NCBI RefSeq assembly: GCF_000808575.1
Contig: NZ_JWLW01000017.1
Location: 62,001-126,000, forward strand
Origin: Alteromonas marina
GTDB taxonomy: Bacteria > Pseudomonadota > Gammaproteobacteria > Enterobacterales > Alteromonadaceae
DNA: 64,000 nt
Reading direction: 5' to 3'
Shown here piece after piece: positions 1 to 8,372 of the stretch; within the stretch, counting starts at the first letter, position 1, and each line of letters starts with the position of its first letter. Position numbers and translations under genes: made by a program. Under the pieces are notes generated by a model. It made no database searches, was not told where the DNA came from, and worked only from the letters and a program-made list of their open reading frames with translations.

Positions 1-21
1 CGCACGGCGTTTAATAGTTAA
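1..21 (+). CDS. possible 3' end of an upstream gene (partial)
   Basis: Frame 1 reads six codons and then a TAA whose last base is the A of the ATG at 21, a TAATG overlap of the kind seen in translationally coupled genes. No identity can be given from six codons. An upstream response regulator would be a natural partner for the kinase that follows, but that is only inference, and the frame could be open by chance. Confidence 0.25.
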   Translation, partial: RTAFNS

Positions 22-725
22 TGAGTAGCAGTAAACAGGTTACATCCACAATTGATTTTTCATCGGTACTAGCTGCAGCTGTACACGATATGAAAAACTC
101 ACTTTTTCTTTTGATTCAGTCTATTGAAACGCTAAGCGATACCCTCTCTCCGCGGGACACAAAAGCAAGAGAACAAGTTGCCAGTGTTCATTATGAAGCG
201 TCTAGGCTTAACACTAACCTTGTTCAGATCCTCTCTTTATACAGAGCAGAGCTAGAAAGCCTTCCCATAACGGTTGACGAAAGTTTTCTAAAAGATCTTG
301 TAGAAGACGTTATCGGCTCAAATGCGCTGTACGTAGCTCAAAAAAATATTGATATAGTCATTGATATTGAAGAAGACTTGAGCTGGTATTTGGACAGTGA
401 GTTAATTTATTTGCTTTTGAACGACGTCATTATAAACGCTATGCGCTATGGGACATCAAAAATACTTGTTTCAGCGCATGTCGACGATAATGATTTTATG
501 ACATTAAAAATTGAAGATGATGGTAGTGGTTACCCAGACGAAATGTTATCCAAAAGCCACGAAGATTTGTGTGACTTTGAATTAAGCCAAGGCCGGACAG
601 GTTTGGGGCTATTCTTTGCCAAACTTATTGCAAGTGCGCATTCGCAAGGCGATAGATATGGCACTATTGCCCTATCAAATGGTGGATGTTTCGGCGGAAG
701 TGTATTTGAAGTAAAAATACCGTAG
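21..725 (+). CDS. sensor histidine kinase lacking a sensor domain
   Basis: This 234-residue protein holds little more than the catalytic core of a histidine kinase. The H-box HDMKN has its phospho-accepting His at about residue 22. It is followed by a DHp-like helical region, an N-box (NAMRYG, about residue 140), a G1 box (DDGSGYP) and a G2 box (GRTGLGLFFA) of the HATPase_c domain. There is no membrane segment, PAS or HAMP domain, so it is predicted to be cytoplasmic and to receive its signal from a partner protein. The ATG overlaps a possible upstream stop codon (TAATG). Its output partner is not in the window. Two response-regulator/TPR proteins are encoded elsewhere here (13600-15240 and 35101-36702), so a family of such modules is plausible. 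Function in vivo is unknown. Confidence 0.85.
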   Translation: MSSSKQVTSTIDFSSVLAAAVHDMKNSLFLLIQSIETLSDTLSPRDTKAREQVASVHYEASRLNTNLVQILSLYRAELESLPITVDESFLKDLVEDVIGSNALYVAQKNIDIVIDIEEDLSWYLDSELIYLLLNDVIINAMRYGTSKILVSAHVDDNDFMTLKIEDDGSGYPDEMLSKSHEDLCDFELSQGRTGLGLFFAKLIASAHSQGDRYGTIALSNGGCFGGSVFEVKIP

Positions 726-819
726 TATTGTCCGATAACAATAGATAATTCAGAAAGTAACGCTCGCGTTTAAGAAAAAACTGACGTTATAAGAAATAAA
801 AACAGACGGAAACACACGC

Positions 820-1578
820 ATGTACGTGATTATTATTATTTTAATTGTTGTCTTGCTTATTGCAGCTATTTTCATAAATGCAATACAACAACATCGACAA
901 AAGCAAGAGGCGGAGCGACGTACTGAACTTGCTAAGCAACGTACCCTTGTCGATGAAACGGAAAACGTTATCGCTGCAAGTGTAAATATGCCGGTATCTT
1001 CACGTATTATGGGCATTCTTCATAATCGTATTCTTAATGCACTTAAAGCGATGAACGAGTTATCAAGCACCGCTGAGTTAAAGCAAAGAATTTCTAGTAG
1101 TGAGCAAGCGACGGCTGCGGCACTCTCTGACAACTCTGGCGCTACGACGGAGTTCTCGTTACCCGACAACGACAAAATGATTATTCAGTATATTCAAGCG
1201 GTTAAAAAACTTCGTATTATCCTTCGCTCTGAGCACAGCAAAGGTCAAATTGATTCTAAAGTATTCATGGATGAAGATAAGCAGCTTGAACGCTTGCAGG
1301 TAAAAGTAAATGTAGAAACATTGATTAAGCGCGGCCGCGCTGCGCTTCAAACCAATATGCTTGGGTCTGCCAGACAGTATTTTGAAAAGGCGAAAAACGC
1401 ACTAGAAAATCAAAACCCTCAAGATGAATACTCAATGTCTAAACTTTCTACACTTAACGAGTGGTTACACGACATACAAAGCAACCTTAAGAGCGTGAAC
1501 GAAAAAGATCGCGCCAAGAAGCAAGAAGAAGAAAGAGACGAATTAGACGAGTTGTTCGCACCTAAAAAGAAGTGGTAG
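820..1578 (+). CDS. membrane-anchored coiled-coil protein of unknown function
   Basis: I do not recognise a named family in this 252-residue protein. The first ~22 residues form one very hydrophobic segment (rich in Ile and Val) followed by Gln/Arg/Lys/Glu-rich sequence, so it is probably an inner-membrane anchor with a cytoplasmic helical body. Residues about 25-60 and 150-250 are charged and look coiled-coil forming. The segment around 165-205 (RGRAALQTNMLGSARQYFEKA) resembles one TPR-like helix pair. The C-terminus is acidic and then basic (ELDELFAPKKKW). It lies 94 bp downstream of the kinase gene on the same strand and may be co-transcribed with it. Confidence 0.7.
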   Translation: MYVIIIILIVVLLIAAIFINAIQQHRQKQEAERRTELAKQRTLVDETENVIAASVNMPVSSRIMGILHNRILNALKAMNELSSTAELKQRISSSEQATAAALSDNSGATTEFSLPDNDKMIIQYIQAVKKLRIILRSEHSKGQIDSKVFMDEDKQLERLQVKVNVETLIKRGRAALQTNMLGSARQYFEKAKNALENQNPQDEYSMSKLSTLNEWLHDIQSNLKSVNEKDRAKKQEEERDELDELFAPKKKW

Positions 1579-1612
1579 GTCGAACCTTTTCTTAAGAATA
1601 AAGCGCATTATT

Positions 1613-2518
1613 TCACTCATAATGCGCTACGGCCATGTCCCACATAGATTGAGCCGGCAGAGATAACCCTTTTCGCGCGTTTCGAATTATTCCAATATTT
1701 TTCACCAGAGGCATGTCACTAATTTCTTTTGTTACTAGCCCCAATCCCTCCATTTGCGCTTTACAAATCGCTGGCATAATGGATATACCTAATCCATTTA
1801 GAATAAGCTTTCCGAGGGTAGATAGCTGCCCGGTTTCCGCGATTATATTTAACTCACCATATTGTGCTAGCTTAGATTGAGTCCAGTGGCGTACCGCAGA
1901 TCCCCTATTCATCATTACTAATGGCAGTTTAAGACAATCCTGCCAATGCAACTTGTCCCCTAAATGGGCTGATTGTGCTTTGTTGGTCACAACAACAAAC
2001 TCATCGGCGAATAGGCTTTTAAACACTAAACCATCTTTGCGCTCTGGTTCAAACGAGAAACCAATTTCACTACGACCAGTAGTAACTTCATGAATTACCT
2101 GTTCCATAACTACATCGACAATTCGTAAGTTTACGTTTGGAATTCGTTGATGAAATACTGACAAGATATTTGGTAAATGAGACTCGGCAAATGACGGCAT
2201 AGCGCAAATGGTAAGCTGCCCTTTCGCCATAGCAAACAAATTTTGAATATCAGAAAAAGTATTGTCCCAGTCGTGCAGTAGCCTCAAAGCATTTGGAAAC
2301 AACACCTCTCCTTCCGGTGTTAGACTTACATTGCGTGTATTGCGTTGAAATAACTTACCGCCTAACTGCTCTTCCATTTTTTTAATTGCCGATGATAAAG
2401 CTGGCTGTGTTAAATGTAGATTTACCGCTGCTTCAGCAAAGGTTGATGACTTTGCCACTTCTACAAACGCTTTTATTTGACGGTATGAAACATCCATAAA
2501 TTTTTCAACTGAGCCCAT
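1613..2518 (-). CDS. LysR-family transcriptional regulator
   Basis: The protein is 301 residues, the usual LysR length. An N-terminal winged helix-turn-helix reads FVEVAKSSTFAEAAVNLHLT then QPALSSAIKKMEEQLGGKLF, followed by a periplasmic-binding-protein-like effector domain from about residue 95. It is divergent from the CoA-transferase genes starting at 2620 and probably controls them. A perfect inverted repeat (2521-2543) touches its start. The ATG at 2518 has no clear ribosome binding site, and an in-frame ATG at 2497 (MDVSYRQ) is a reasonable alternative and fits the family N-terminus better. The effector is not known; a short-chain ketoacid or its CoA ester would fit the neighbours. Confidence 0.92.
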   Translation of the reverse strand: MGSVEKFMDVSYRQIKAFVEVAKSSTFAEAAVNLHLTQPALSSAIKKMEEQLGGKLFQRNTRNVSLTPEGEVLFPNALRLLHDWDNTFSDIQNLFAMAKGQLTICAMPSFAESHLPNILSVFHQRIPNVNLRIVDVVMEQVIHEVTTGRSEIGFSFEPERKDGLVFKSLFADEFVVVTNKAQSAHLGDKLHWQDCLKLPLVMMNRGSAVRHWTQSKLAQYGELNIIAETGQLSTLGKLILNGLGISIMPAICKAQMEGLGLVTKEISDMPLVKNIGIIRNARKGLSLPAQSMWDMAVAHYE

Positions 2519-2520
2519 CT

Positions 2521-2543
2521 ATTAATAAACAATATTTATTAAT
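2521..2543. promoter_or_regulatory. candidate LysR operator (perfect inverted repeat)
   Basis: ATTAATAAA (2521-2529) and TTTATTAAT (2535-2543) are perfect 9-bp arms around a 5-bp spacer. The centre has the T-N11-A spacing (T2526, A2538) typical of LysR-type sites. It lies in the 101-bp gap between the LysR gene and the divergent CoA-transferase genes, directly against the LysR start. Binding is inferred from position and symmetry. The site is A/T-only apart from the spacer, so chance symmetry is a caveat. Confidence 0.55.
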
Positions 2544-2619
2544 TGCAAGATTAATTCGATTTTACAAATGAAGCAACAATGTCGATACTTATTTTTAACA
2601 AATGCATTGGAGATAGAGA

Positions 2620-3327
2620 ATGGCGGGATTTAACAAAGTTGTATCCTCATACGAAGAAGCAATGACTGGCCTTGAAGATGGGATGACAGTTATTGCGGGC
2701 GGCTTCGGTTTGTGTGGCATTCCTGAAGGACTGATAGGCCAAATTAAGAAAATGGGCGTTTCTGGACTTACTGTAGTTTCTAATAACTGTGGTGTAGATG
2801 GATTTGGCTTGGGCCTTTTATTGGAAGATAAGCAAATAGCCAAAATGGTTTCTTCTTATGTAGGTGAAAATGCCCTGTTTGAGAAACAACTGCTGAACGG
2901 TGAGTTGGAAGTTGAACTTACACCTCAAGGAACGCTGGCTGAAAAAATGCGCGCCGGTGGTGCTGGCATTCCTGCATTCTACACTGCCACAGGTTACGGC
3001 ACGCCAGTTGGTGAAGGAAAAGAAGTCAAAGAATTCAACGGTCGCCCTTATATTCTTGAACATGCTATTACTGGCGACTTTGCCATTGTAAAAGCATGGA
3101 AAGCAGATACTTACGGAAACTGTATTTATCGCCATACAGCACAAAACTTTAATCCTATGGCCGCTACTGCAGGTAAAATCACTGTGGTAGAAGCAGAGGA
3201 AATTGTAGAGCCTGGTGAATTGAACCCTAGCGAGATCCACACTCCCGGGATTTATGTAAACCGTGTCATTCAAGGTTCATTTGAAAAACGTATTGAACGC
3301 CGTGTAGTTAGCAAGGAGTCAGTGTAA
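2620..3327 (+). CDS. scoA: 3-oxoacid CoA-transferase subunit A
   Basis: Alpha subunit of a succinyl-CoA:3-ketoacid or acetoacetate CoA-transferase. This enzyme moves CoA between succinyl-CoA (or acetyl-CoA) and a 3-oxoacid so that ketone bodies or short fatty acids can enter central metabolism in the cytoplasm. The 235-residue protein has the family's [10 protein letters not shown] motif near residue 30 and [12 protein letters not shown] after it, and ends in the usual basic KRIERRVV tail. Its TAA shares one base with the ATG of the beta-subunit gene (TAATG at 3325-3329), and the beta gene's AAGGAG ribosome site lies inside its 3' end, so the two are coupled. The divergent LysR gene is the likely regulator. 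Whether the preferred substrate is acetoacetate cannot be read from sequence. Confidence 0.93.
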   Translation: MAGFNKVVSSYEEAMTGLEDGMTVIAGGFGLCGIPEGLIGQIKKMGVSGLTVVSNNCGVDGFGLGLLLEDKQIAKMVSSYVGENALFEKQLLNGELEVELTPQGTLAEKMRAGGAGIPAFYTATGYGTPVGEGKEVKEFNGRPYILEHAITGDFAIVKAWKADTYGNCIYRHTAQNFNPMAATAGKITVVEAEEIVEPGELNPSEIHTPGIYVNRVIQGSFEKRIERRVVSKESV

Positions 3328-3980
3328 TGCTTAGTAGAGAACAAATCGCAATGCGCGTCGCTCAAGAGTTTAAAGATGGCGATTACGTCAATTTAGGCAT
3401 AGGTATCCCTACCCTTGCAGCTAACTATGTGCCAGATGACATCAGTGTGATGCTACAGTCAGAAAACGGCCTTTTGGGTATGGGACGTTACCCGACTGAA
3501 AATGAAATTGACGCTGATATGATAAACGCGGGTAAAGAAACGGTAACGGCTATCACGGGCGCGTCTATTTTTAGTAGCGCTGAGAGCTTTGCCATGATCC
3601 GCGGCGGCCACGTCGACTTTACTGTACTTGGCGCATTTGAGGTTGATGTGTCAGGTAATATTGCGTCTTGGATGATACCAGGCAAACTCGTTAAAGGCAT
3701 GGGCGGCGCTATGGACCTAGTTGCTGGCGCAAAGAACATCATCGTTACTATGACCCATACCGACAAACACGGTAACCCAAAACTACTTAGCGAATGCACC
3801 TTACCGTTAACCGGAGTGAACTGTATTACGCGCATTATTACCGACTTAGCAGTGCTGAGTGTTGAAGACGGTGCATTTGTGCTTCAAGAGCGTGCACCGG
3901 GCGTCAGCGTTGACGAAATTAAAGAGAAAACGGGCGGAAAGCTCGTTGTTCCTGACAATGTACCTGAAATGCAGTTTTAA
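3327..3980 (+). CDS. scoB: 3-oxoacid CoA-transferase subunit B
   Basis: Beta subunit of the CoA-transferase and partner of the preceding gene. The 217-residue protein carries the segment [12 protein letters not shown] near residue 47, whose Glu is the residue that forms the glutamyl-CoA thioester in this family. It also has the conserved [15 protein letters not shown] and [14 protein letters not shown] blocks. It starts in a TAATG overlap with subunit A behind an AAGGAG site, so equal amounts of the two chains are expected. No further gene follows within 276 bp, so this is a two-gene operon. Confidence 0.94.
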   Translation: MLSREQIAMRVAQEFKDGDYVNLGIGIPTLAANYVPDDISVMLQSENGLLGMGRYPTENEIDADMINAGKETVTAITGASIFSSAESFAMIRGGHVDFTVLGAFEVDVSGNIASWMIPGKLVKGMGGAMDLVAGAKNIIVTMTHTDKHGNPKLLSECTLPLTGVNCITRIITDLAVLSVEDGAFVLQERAPGVSVDEIKEKTGGKLVVPDNVPEMQF

Positions 3981-4256
3981 ACTAATTCATTTAAACTCTG
4001 CGTTTAATTGAGCTTCTCATTTAATTGTGCTTAGCAATGTCGCGCTTATCATTCAGCAATTATGCTCTTGTGGTAAGCGCGCGCCATTGAGTTAACTCAC
4101 ATTTTTGCTTTAACTTTATATTCTTCGTTGAGTAACGAATGTTACAAGTGCCCGCCTTAGTTATGCAAACTTATAAGCCTTTCCATTAAACCTTTAAATG
4201 CACGGTGCATTAAGGGATAATGCGCTCGAATGTCATTTTAAAAAGGCTATACCTTC

Positions 4257-5582
4257 TTGCTAGTTACTGATTTACCTGTTCACCACAAAATTATTTCAAA
4301 GCTCGAAACGAAAAACATTTCGACGCTAACCGAAATTCAAGAACGCACTATGCTGCCTGCTATTCAGGGCAAAGATATTATTGCGTCATCAAAAACGGGG
4401 TCAGGTAAAACCTTCGCCTTTTTAGTGCCAGCTATAAACAGGCTAATGTCGCAAAAAGCCCTTAGTCGTCAAGACCCACGCGCACTTATTCTTGCGCCAA
4501 CTCGTGAGCTAGCCAAACAAGTTTTCATTGAAGCTAAATCAATGTGTACCGGGCTAAATCTTACTTGTTCACTTATTGTGGGCGGTGAAAATTATAACGA
4601 CCAAGTTAAAGCGCTTCGCCGTAACCCTCACATTATCGTTGGTACCGCTGGTCGTGTAGCCGATCATCTATTAGATAAAAGTGTGTATTTAAACGGTTTA
4701 GAGTTACTTATCTTTGATGAAGCCGACCGTATGTTAGACTTAGGCTTCTCTGCTCAGCTTAAAATGATTAACGACTATGCTGATCACAGAAAGCGTCAAA
4801 CTATGCTGTTTTCTGCCACGCTCGATAATATTGAGCTAAAGCATATGACAACGCAGTTAACCAAAGGCGCTGTTCGTGTAGCTGTAGGAGACTCAACCGC
4901 AGAGCATGGCGATATCGAACAGAAATGCTTCTTTGCAGACAATGTTGATAACAAAGATCAAATTTTACAGTTTGAGCTAGCCAATCGTACCTACAACCAA
5001 GCTATCGTATTTACTGCTACCCGTGAAGATACTGATAGAATTGCAGCTCTGCTTAACGAACAGAACTTAGAAGCTATTGCGCTTCGTGGTGATATGTTAC
5101 AAAGCCAACGCGCAGCAGTAATGAGTGCGTTTGCTCGTGGACAGCACAGTATTCTGGTTACTACTGACCTCGCCTCTCGTGGACTAGATCTATCAAAAGT
5201 AGGATTGGTGGTTAACTTTGACCTTCCTAAGAACGCGGATGAATACATTCACCGTATCGGTCGTACAGGCCGTGCTGGGCAAAAAGGCGAAGCATTCTCG
5301 CTAATTGGCCCTCGTGATTGGAACAGTTTCGAAGGGCTTAAGAATCACCTTCAATATGCGTTAGAGTGTTCAGCGCATGACGAATTCTCGGCGTCTTTTA
5401 AAGGCTTTACGCCGAAGAAAAAAGTGTCGAAAAAATCAAATGCGAAAAATAGTAAAAGGCGCGTAGCGAAGCCAGCAAAACCTGGCACTAAAAAGCGTGT
5501 CGATACCATGTCTGGAGAAGATATTGGTATGGTTCCTGTGAAACGCAAGCCAAGAAACACTCTGTCTGACGACGACGAATAA
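4257..5582 (+). CDS. DEAD-box ATP-dependent RNA helicase
   Basis: This 441-residue protein has the full set of DEAD-box motifs in order: a Q motif (TEIQERTMLPAIQG), Walker A SKTGSGKT, APTRELAKQV, GTAGR, DEADRMLDLGF, SAT, IVFTATRE, TTDLASRGLDL and HRIGRTGRAG. A basic Lys/Arg tail of about 70 residues follows and probably binds RNA. The likely role is remodelling RNA during ribosome assembly or mRNA decay, and the tail and architecture are RhlE/SrmB-like. The start is a TTG at 4257 with AAAAGG about 10 bases upstream. No in-frame ATG exists before the helicase core, so the TTG is well supported. Single gene, 276 bp from its upstream neighbour. Confidence 0.93.
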   Translation: MLVTDLPVHHKIISKLETKNISTLTEIQERTMLPAIQGKDIIASSKTGSGKTFAFLVPAINRLMSQKALSRQDPRALILAPTRELAKQVFIEAKSMCTGLNLTCSLIVGGENYNDQVKALRRNPHIIVGTAGRVADHLLDKSVYLNGLELLIFDEADRMLDLGFSAQLKMINDYADHRKRQTMLFSATLDNIELKHMTTQLTKGAVRVAVGDSTAEHGDIEQKCFFADNVDNKDQILQFELANRTYNQAIVFTATREDTDRIAALLNEQNLEAIALRGDMLQSQRAAVMSAFARGQHSILVTTDLASRGLDLSKVGLVVNFDLPKNADEYIHRIGRTGRAGQKGEAFSLIGPRDWNSFEGLKNHLQYALECSAHDEFSASFKGFTPKKKVSKKSNAKNSKRRVAKPAKPGTKKRVDTMSGEDIGMVPVKRKPRNTLSDDDE

Positions 5583-5810
5583 AACTCTATATCGTAGTTT
5601 GAACCATCACCGCCGCTAGTCACAATTAACTATTGAATAGCGGTGTGTAACCTTTCACTTTGTTTTTAATCACATTTTCTTACAGCACTTTGATAGTACA
5701 CCTCGCCATCATATGCTGTACTACGCATGTAGCAACAAGTCGATTGTTCTAACTACACGCTTCAACTGTTTGTAACAAAGCGTGTAAGCGGCACACACTC
5801 CCCCTTTAAA

Positions 5811-6359
5811 ATGGATTTTAACCACATGAAATTTATAAAGTTCGTATCGTTAGCCTTGTTTATAGTAATTGTCGTTGTGGCACTCTCCTATGAAAAAATA
5901 ATAGCACGCGTATTGTTGCCCCAGTACATAGAGTGGGCACGTGAAACAGATAAAAAAGGCTTAAAAATAGGTCAACCGTTGAATGAAGAAGAACTGGCGC
6001 TAGCAGCGGAAATAGGCATAAAACAGCCTAAGAAAGTAAGAATTTTTTATGTAGATGAAGTGCCATATCCCTACGAAAACTTCGCGCTTAAAGTGTTTGG
6101 CGAAGCCGTTGGACTTGTTGGAGAAGGAATAATAAATAACGCACAAGTTTTCGGCTATTCGATTTATGCTCGTAAAGATTTCGAGCTTAATAGACCCAAG
6201 TTAGCCCACGAATTAGTGCATGTATTACAGATTGAACGAGCCAGTTTAGATGAAGTTGTCACCCAACACTTTTTCGACTTGGCTGAATACGGTTACGATA
6301 AAGCCCCACTAGAAGTAGAAGCGTCCGCAGCCAACAAAGTATACAGCGCTGATTGGTAA
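5811..6359 (+). CDS. membrane-anchored protein with HExxH zinc-protease motif
   Basis: An uncharacterised 182-residue protein. An N-terminal hydrophobic segment (about residues 6-27) looks like a membrane anchor or uncleaved signal. The body contains HELVHVLQIERA near residue 136, a match to the HExxH zinc-binding motif of metallopeptidases, with a Glu-rich stretch (APLEVEASAANKVY) at the C-terminus that could supply the third ligand. The arrangement resembles small DUF4157-like domains, but I cannot assign a family firmly. An in-frame ATG at 5826 is an alternative start. It is transcribed alone. Confidence 0.7.
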   Translation: MDFNHMKFIKFVSLALFIVIVVVALSYEKIIARVLLPQYIEWARETDKKGLKIGQPLNEEELALAAEIGIKQPKKVRIFYVDEVPYPYENFALKVFGEAVGLVGEGIINNAQVFGYSIYARKDFELNRPKLAHELVHVLQIERASLDEVVTQHFFDLAEYGYDKAPLEVEASAANKVYSADW

Positions 6360-6486
6360 TTTATATTCACCAAGAATTGCTTTTTAGGGCGCCGGTGATT
6401 GTTTAGAGTAGCGTTTGTGTTAAAGGTTCGTTTGGGAGAAGATACTGACAATTCTACTTTTATTCGACTACTTCCGTTTTGTGCCA

Positions 6487-7407
6487 TTAGCGGACACTCA
6501 ATCTTGACACCAAGTGATCAAAAACCAATCGAATACGTTGTGGTACTGGACCACGTTGAGGGCGATAAATATATAAATCCCAGGGCACCGGCTCGACCTC
6601 TTCTAACACTCTTATAAGTTTCTCTTGGCGTAATAAGTCTTGGACCAAAAAGTCAGGAATTTGAGCAAAACCTAGTCCATTTTGTATAGCCATTAATTCA
6701 GCTTCGGTGTCGGCACTTCGAAAACGTGTTATGGATGGCGTCCACTGTCTGTCCATGGAAAAAACCCATGGCCAAAGCTTTCCCGTATTGCGATCTACTA
6801 ACCCTGTAACGGGCAAGTGGTTTAGTTCTTCAATAGACGTAGGCCTTCCCACTCTATTTATTAACTCAGGCGAAGCCACGACATACATATTAATTTTGGT
6901 GAGCTGGCGGGCAATAAATCGACTATCTCTCATGAAGCCGATACGAATCCCAATATCTATTTTTTCGTCAACTACATCCACGCGCTCGTCACTGAGTGTC
7001 AGGTCTATATCCAGTTGAGGATGTATTGTTGAAAGTTCCAGTAATACTGGCATTAAGCATTTATGACCAAAACCAACAGGCGCTGCGATACGAACCCGCC
7101 CTTGTAATTCATTACCCGAATTAGGGGTGCTTGTTTGAAACAATTCATCTACAGAGCGCAGGCGTTCTTTTGCTATCACAGCAAATTTTTCTCCAACTAG
7201 GGTCACTTGTATGTGTCGAGTATTTCTATGAAATAAAAGCTCCCCTTGCAATCGCTCTAACTCCTTCACTGCTCGTGTGACTGCCTGAGGAGAAATTCCC
7301 AGACGGTTAGCCGCTTCTTTAAAGCTGCGAGACTCAGCAGCAGTACAAAATATCCGGAGCATTTCCAATCTGTTAAGCATCACAGTCACATTTAGGTTTG
7401 ATATCAA
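6487..7407 (-). CDS. LysR-family transcriptional regulator
   Basis: A 306-residue LysR regulator. The helix-turn-helix segment is FCTAAESRSFKEAANRLGIS then PQAVTRAVKELERLQGELLF, and the effector-binding domain starts near residue 95 (ELQGRVRIAAPVGFG). This style matches the LysR group that often sits beside oxidoreductase genes. It is divergent from the SDR gene at 7540, with a 17-bp inverted repeat (7420-7436) just outside its start. That placement suggests autoregulation together with control of the oxidoreductase cassette. An in-frame ATG (MLNRLEMLRIF, 7380) is an alternative start. Its inducer is unknown. Confidence 0.92.
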   Translation of the reverse strand: MISNLNVTVMLNRLEMLRIFCTAAESRSFKEAANRLGISPQAVTRAVKELERLQGELLFHRNTRHIQVTLVGEKFAVIAKERLRSVDELFQTSTPNSGNELQGRVRIAAPVGFGHKCLMPVLLELSTIHPQLDIDLTLSDERVDVVDEKIDIGIRIGFMRDSRFIARQLTKINMYVVASPELINRVGRPTSIEELNHLPVTGLVDRNTGKLWPWVFSMDRQWTPSITRFRSADTEAELMAIQNGLGFAQIPDFLVQDLLRQEKLIRVLEEVEPVPWDLYIYRPQRGPVPQRIRLVFDHLVSRLSVR

Positions 7408-7419
7408 TACATAAATATT

Positions 7420-7436
7420 ATTCCAAATTATGGAAT
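7420..7436. promoter_or_regulatory. candidate LysR operator (inverted repeat)
   Basis: ATTCCA (7420-7425) and TGGAAT (7431-7436) are perfect arms around AATTA. T7422 and A7434 give the T-N11-A spacing characteristic of LysR sites. It lies 12 bp upstream of the LysR start and about 100 bp upstream of the SDR start, where a shared divergent operator is expected. Binding is inferred. Confidence 0.55.
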
Positions 7437-7539
7437 TGTGAAATTAAAACGTTTCCATTTATTGATTTTTGACGGTAAGGGATAATTTGCTCGTTATTTA
7501 GACAGAGTCATTTATTCAACTGGTTTGAGGATATTAACT

Positions 7540-8298
7540 ATGAGCAGTGTTTTAGCAAACAACATCAACGGTAAGGTCGTTGTTATCACTGGTGGTAGCA
7601 GCGGTTTAGGCGAGACCACGGCAAGACATTTAGCTAGCCTTGGCGCATCTGTTGTTTTAGGTGCCCGACGCATCGACAAGCTTGAAGCGATTGCTGCTGA
7701 CATACGCACAGCGGGCGGAGAAGTTGCGGTTCAAGCGACAGATGTGACTTGCCAGGACGAAGTGAAGGCCCTTGTAAATCTTGCACAAGAGCGCTTCGGT
7801 AAAGTTGATGTGGTTATCAATAATGCAGGGTTAATGGCGATTGCACCGTTAGCTGAGACTCGAGTTGACGAGTGGGATCGCATGATTGACATCAACGTTA
7901 AAGGTCTGCTGTATGGAGTAGCCGCAGCGCTTCCGATCTTTCAGGAACAGGGATCCGGCCACTTTATCAATATTTCGTCCGTAGCGGGTATCAAAGTATT
8001 CAGTCCCGGCGGCACGGTTTATAGCGGAACCAAATTCGCTGTTCGCGCTATTGCCGAAGGCTTGCGCCATGAAGTTGGGGGTAAAATTCGTTCAACAATC
8101 ATTTCACCAGGTGCAGTCGAATCTGAATTAAAACATGGAAGTTCAGATACTCAGGGGGCAGCCTTTGTAAAAGATTTTTATCAGCAAAATGAAATTCCAT
8201 CTGAATCTGTTGCTCGTGCTATCGCATACGCAATTGAGCAGCCTGCGGATGTGGATATCAACGAGATTGTTCTGCGCCCAACTGTTCAAGAATTTTAA
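7540..8298 (+). CDS. short-chain dehydrogenase/reductase (SDR)
   Basis: A classical SDR of about 252 residues. The Rossmann motif is GGSSGLGE (TGxxxGxG type), followed by NNAG at about residue 90, catalytic Ser in ISSVAG and catalytic YSGTK (YxxxK). It should be a cytoplasmic NAD(P)-dependent oxidoreductase; the substrate cannot be read from sequence. The ATG at 7540 is chosen over an upstream in-frame TTG (7525) because GAGG at 7527-7530 sits at the right distance before it. It is the first gene of a cassette that continues with two MDR-type oxidoreductases and a thioesterase, under the divergent LysR regulator. Confidence 0.93.
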   Translation: MSSVLANNINGKVVVITGGSSGLGETTARHLASLGASVVLGARRIDKLEAIAADIRTAGGEVAVQATDVTCQDEVKALVNLAQERFGKVDVVINNAGLMAIAPLAETRVDEWDRMIDINVKGLLYGVAAALPIFQEQGSGHFINISSVAGIKVFSPGGTVYSGTKFAVRAIAEGLRHEVGGKIRSTIISPGAVESELKHGSSDTQGAAFVKDFYQQNEIPSESVARAIAYAIEQPADVDINEIVLRPTVQEF

Positions 8299-8323
8299 TT
8301 CGTTTAATAAAAGATCTATTAAC

Positions 8324-8348
8324 CAGCGGGTGATTTAACCACCCGCTG
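8324..8348 (+). terminator. hairpin between SDR and MDR genes (possible weak terminator)
   Basis: CAGCGGGTG (8324-8332) pairs perfectly with CACCCGCTG (8340-8348) across a 7-base loop. Only an A/T-rich stretch with a short T run follows. It could attenuate transcription between the SDR gene and the rest of the cassette, or stabilise the upstream message. Confidence 0.5.
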
Positions 8349-8372
8349 AATATTCATTTTGTGAGGTTATTG

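Noticed and set aside
3990..4110. Long imperfect hairpin (GCGCTTATC with GGTAAGCGC) after scoB
   Set aside because: One mismatch, a loop of about 20 bases and no T run. Too weak to call a terminator.
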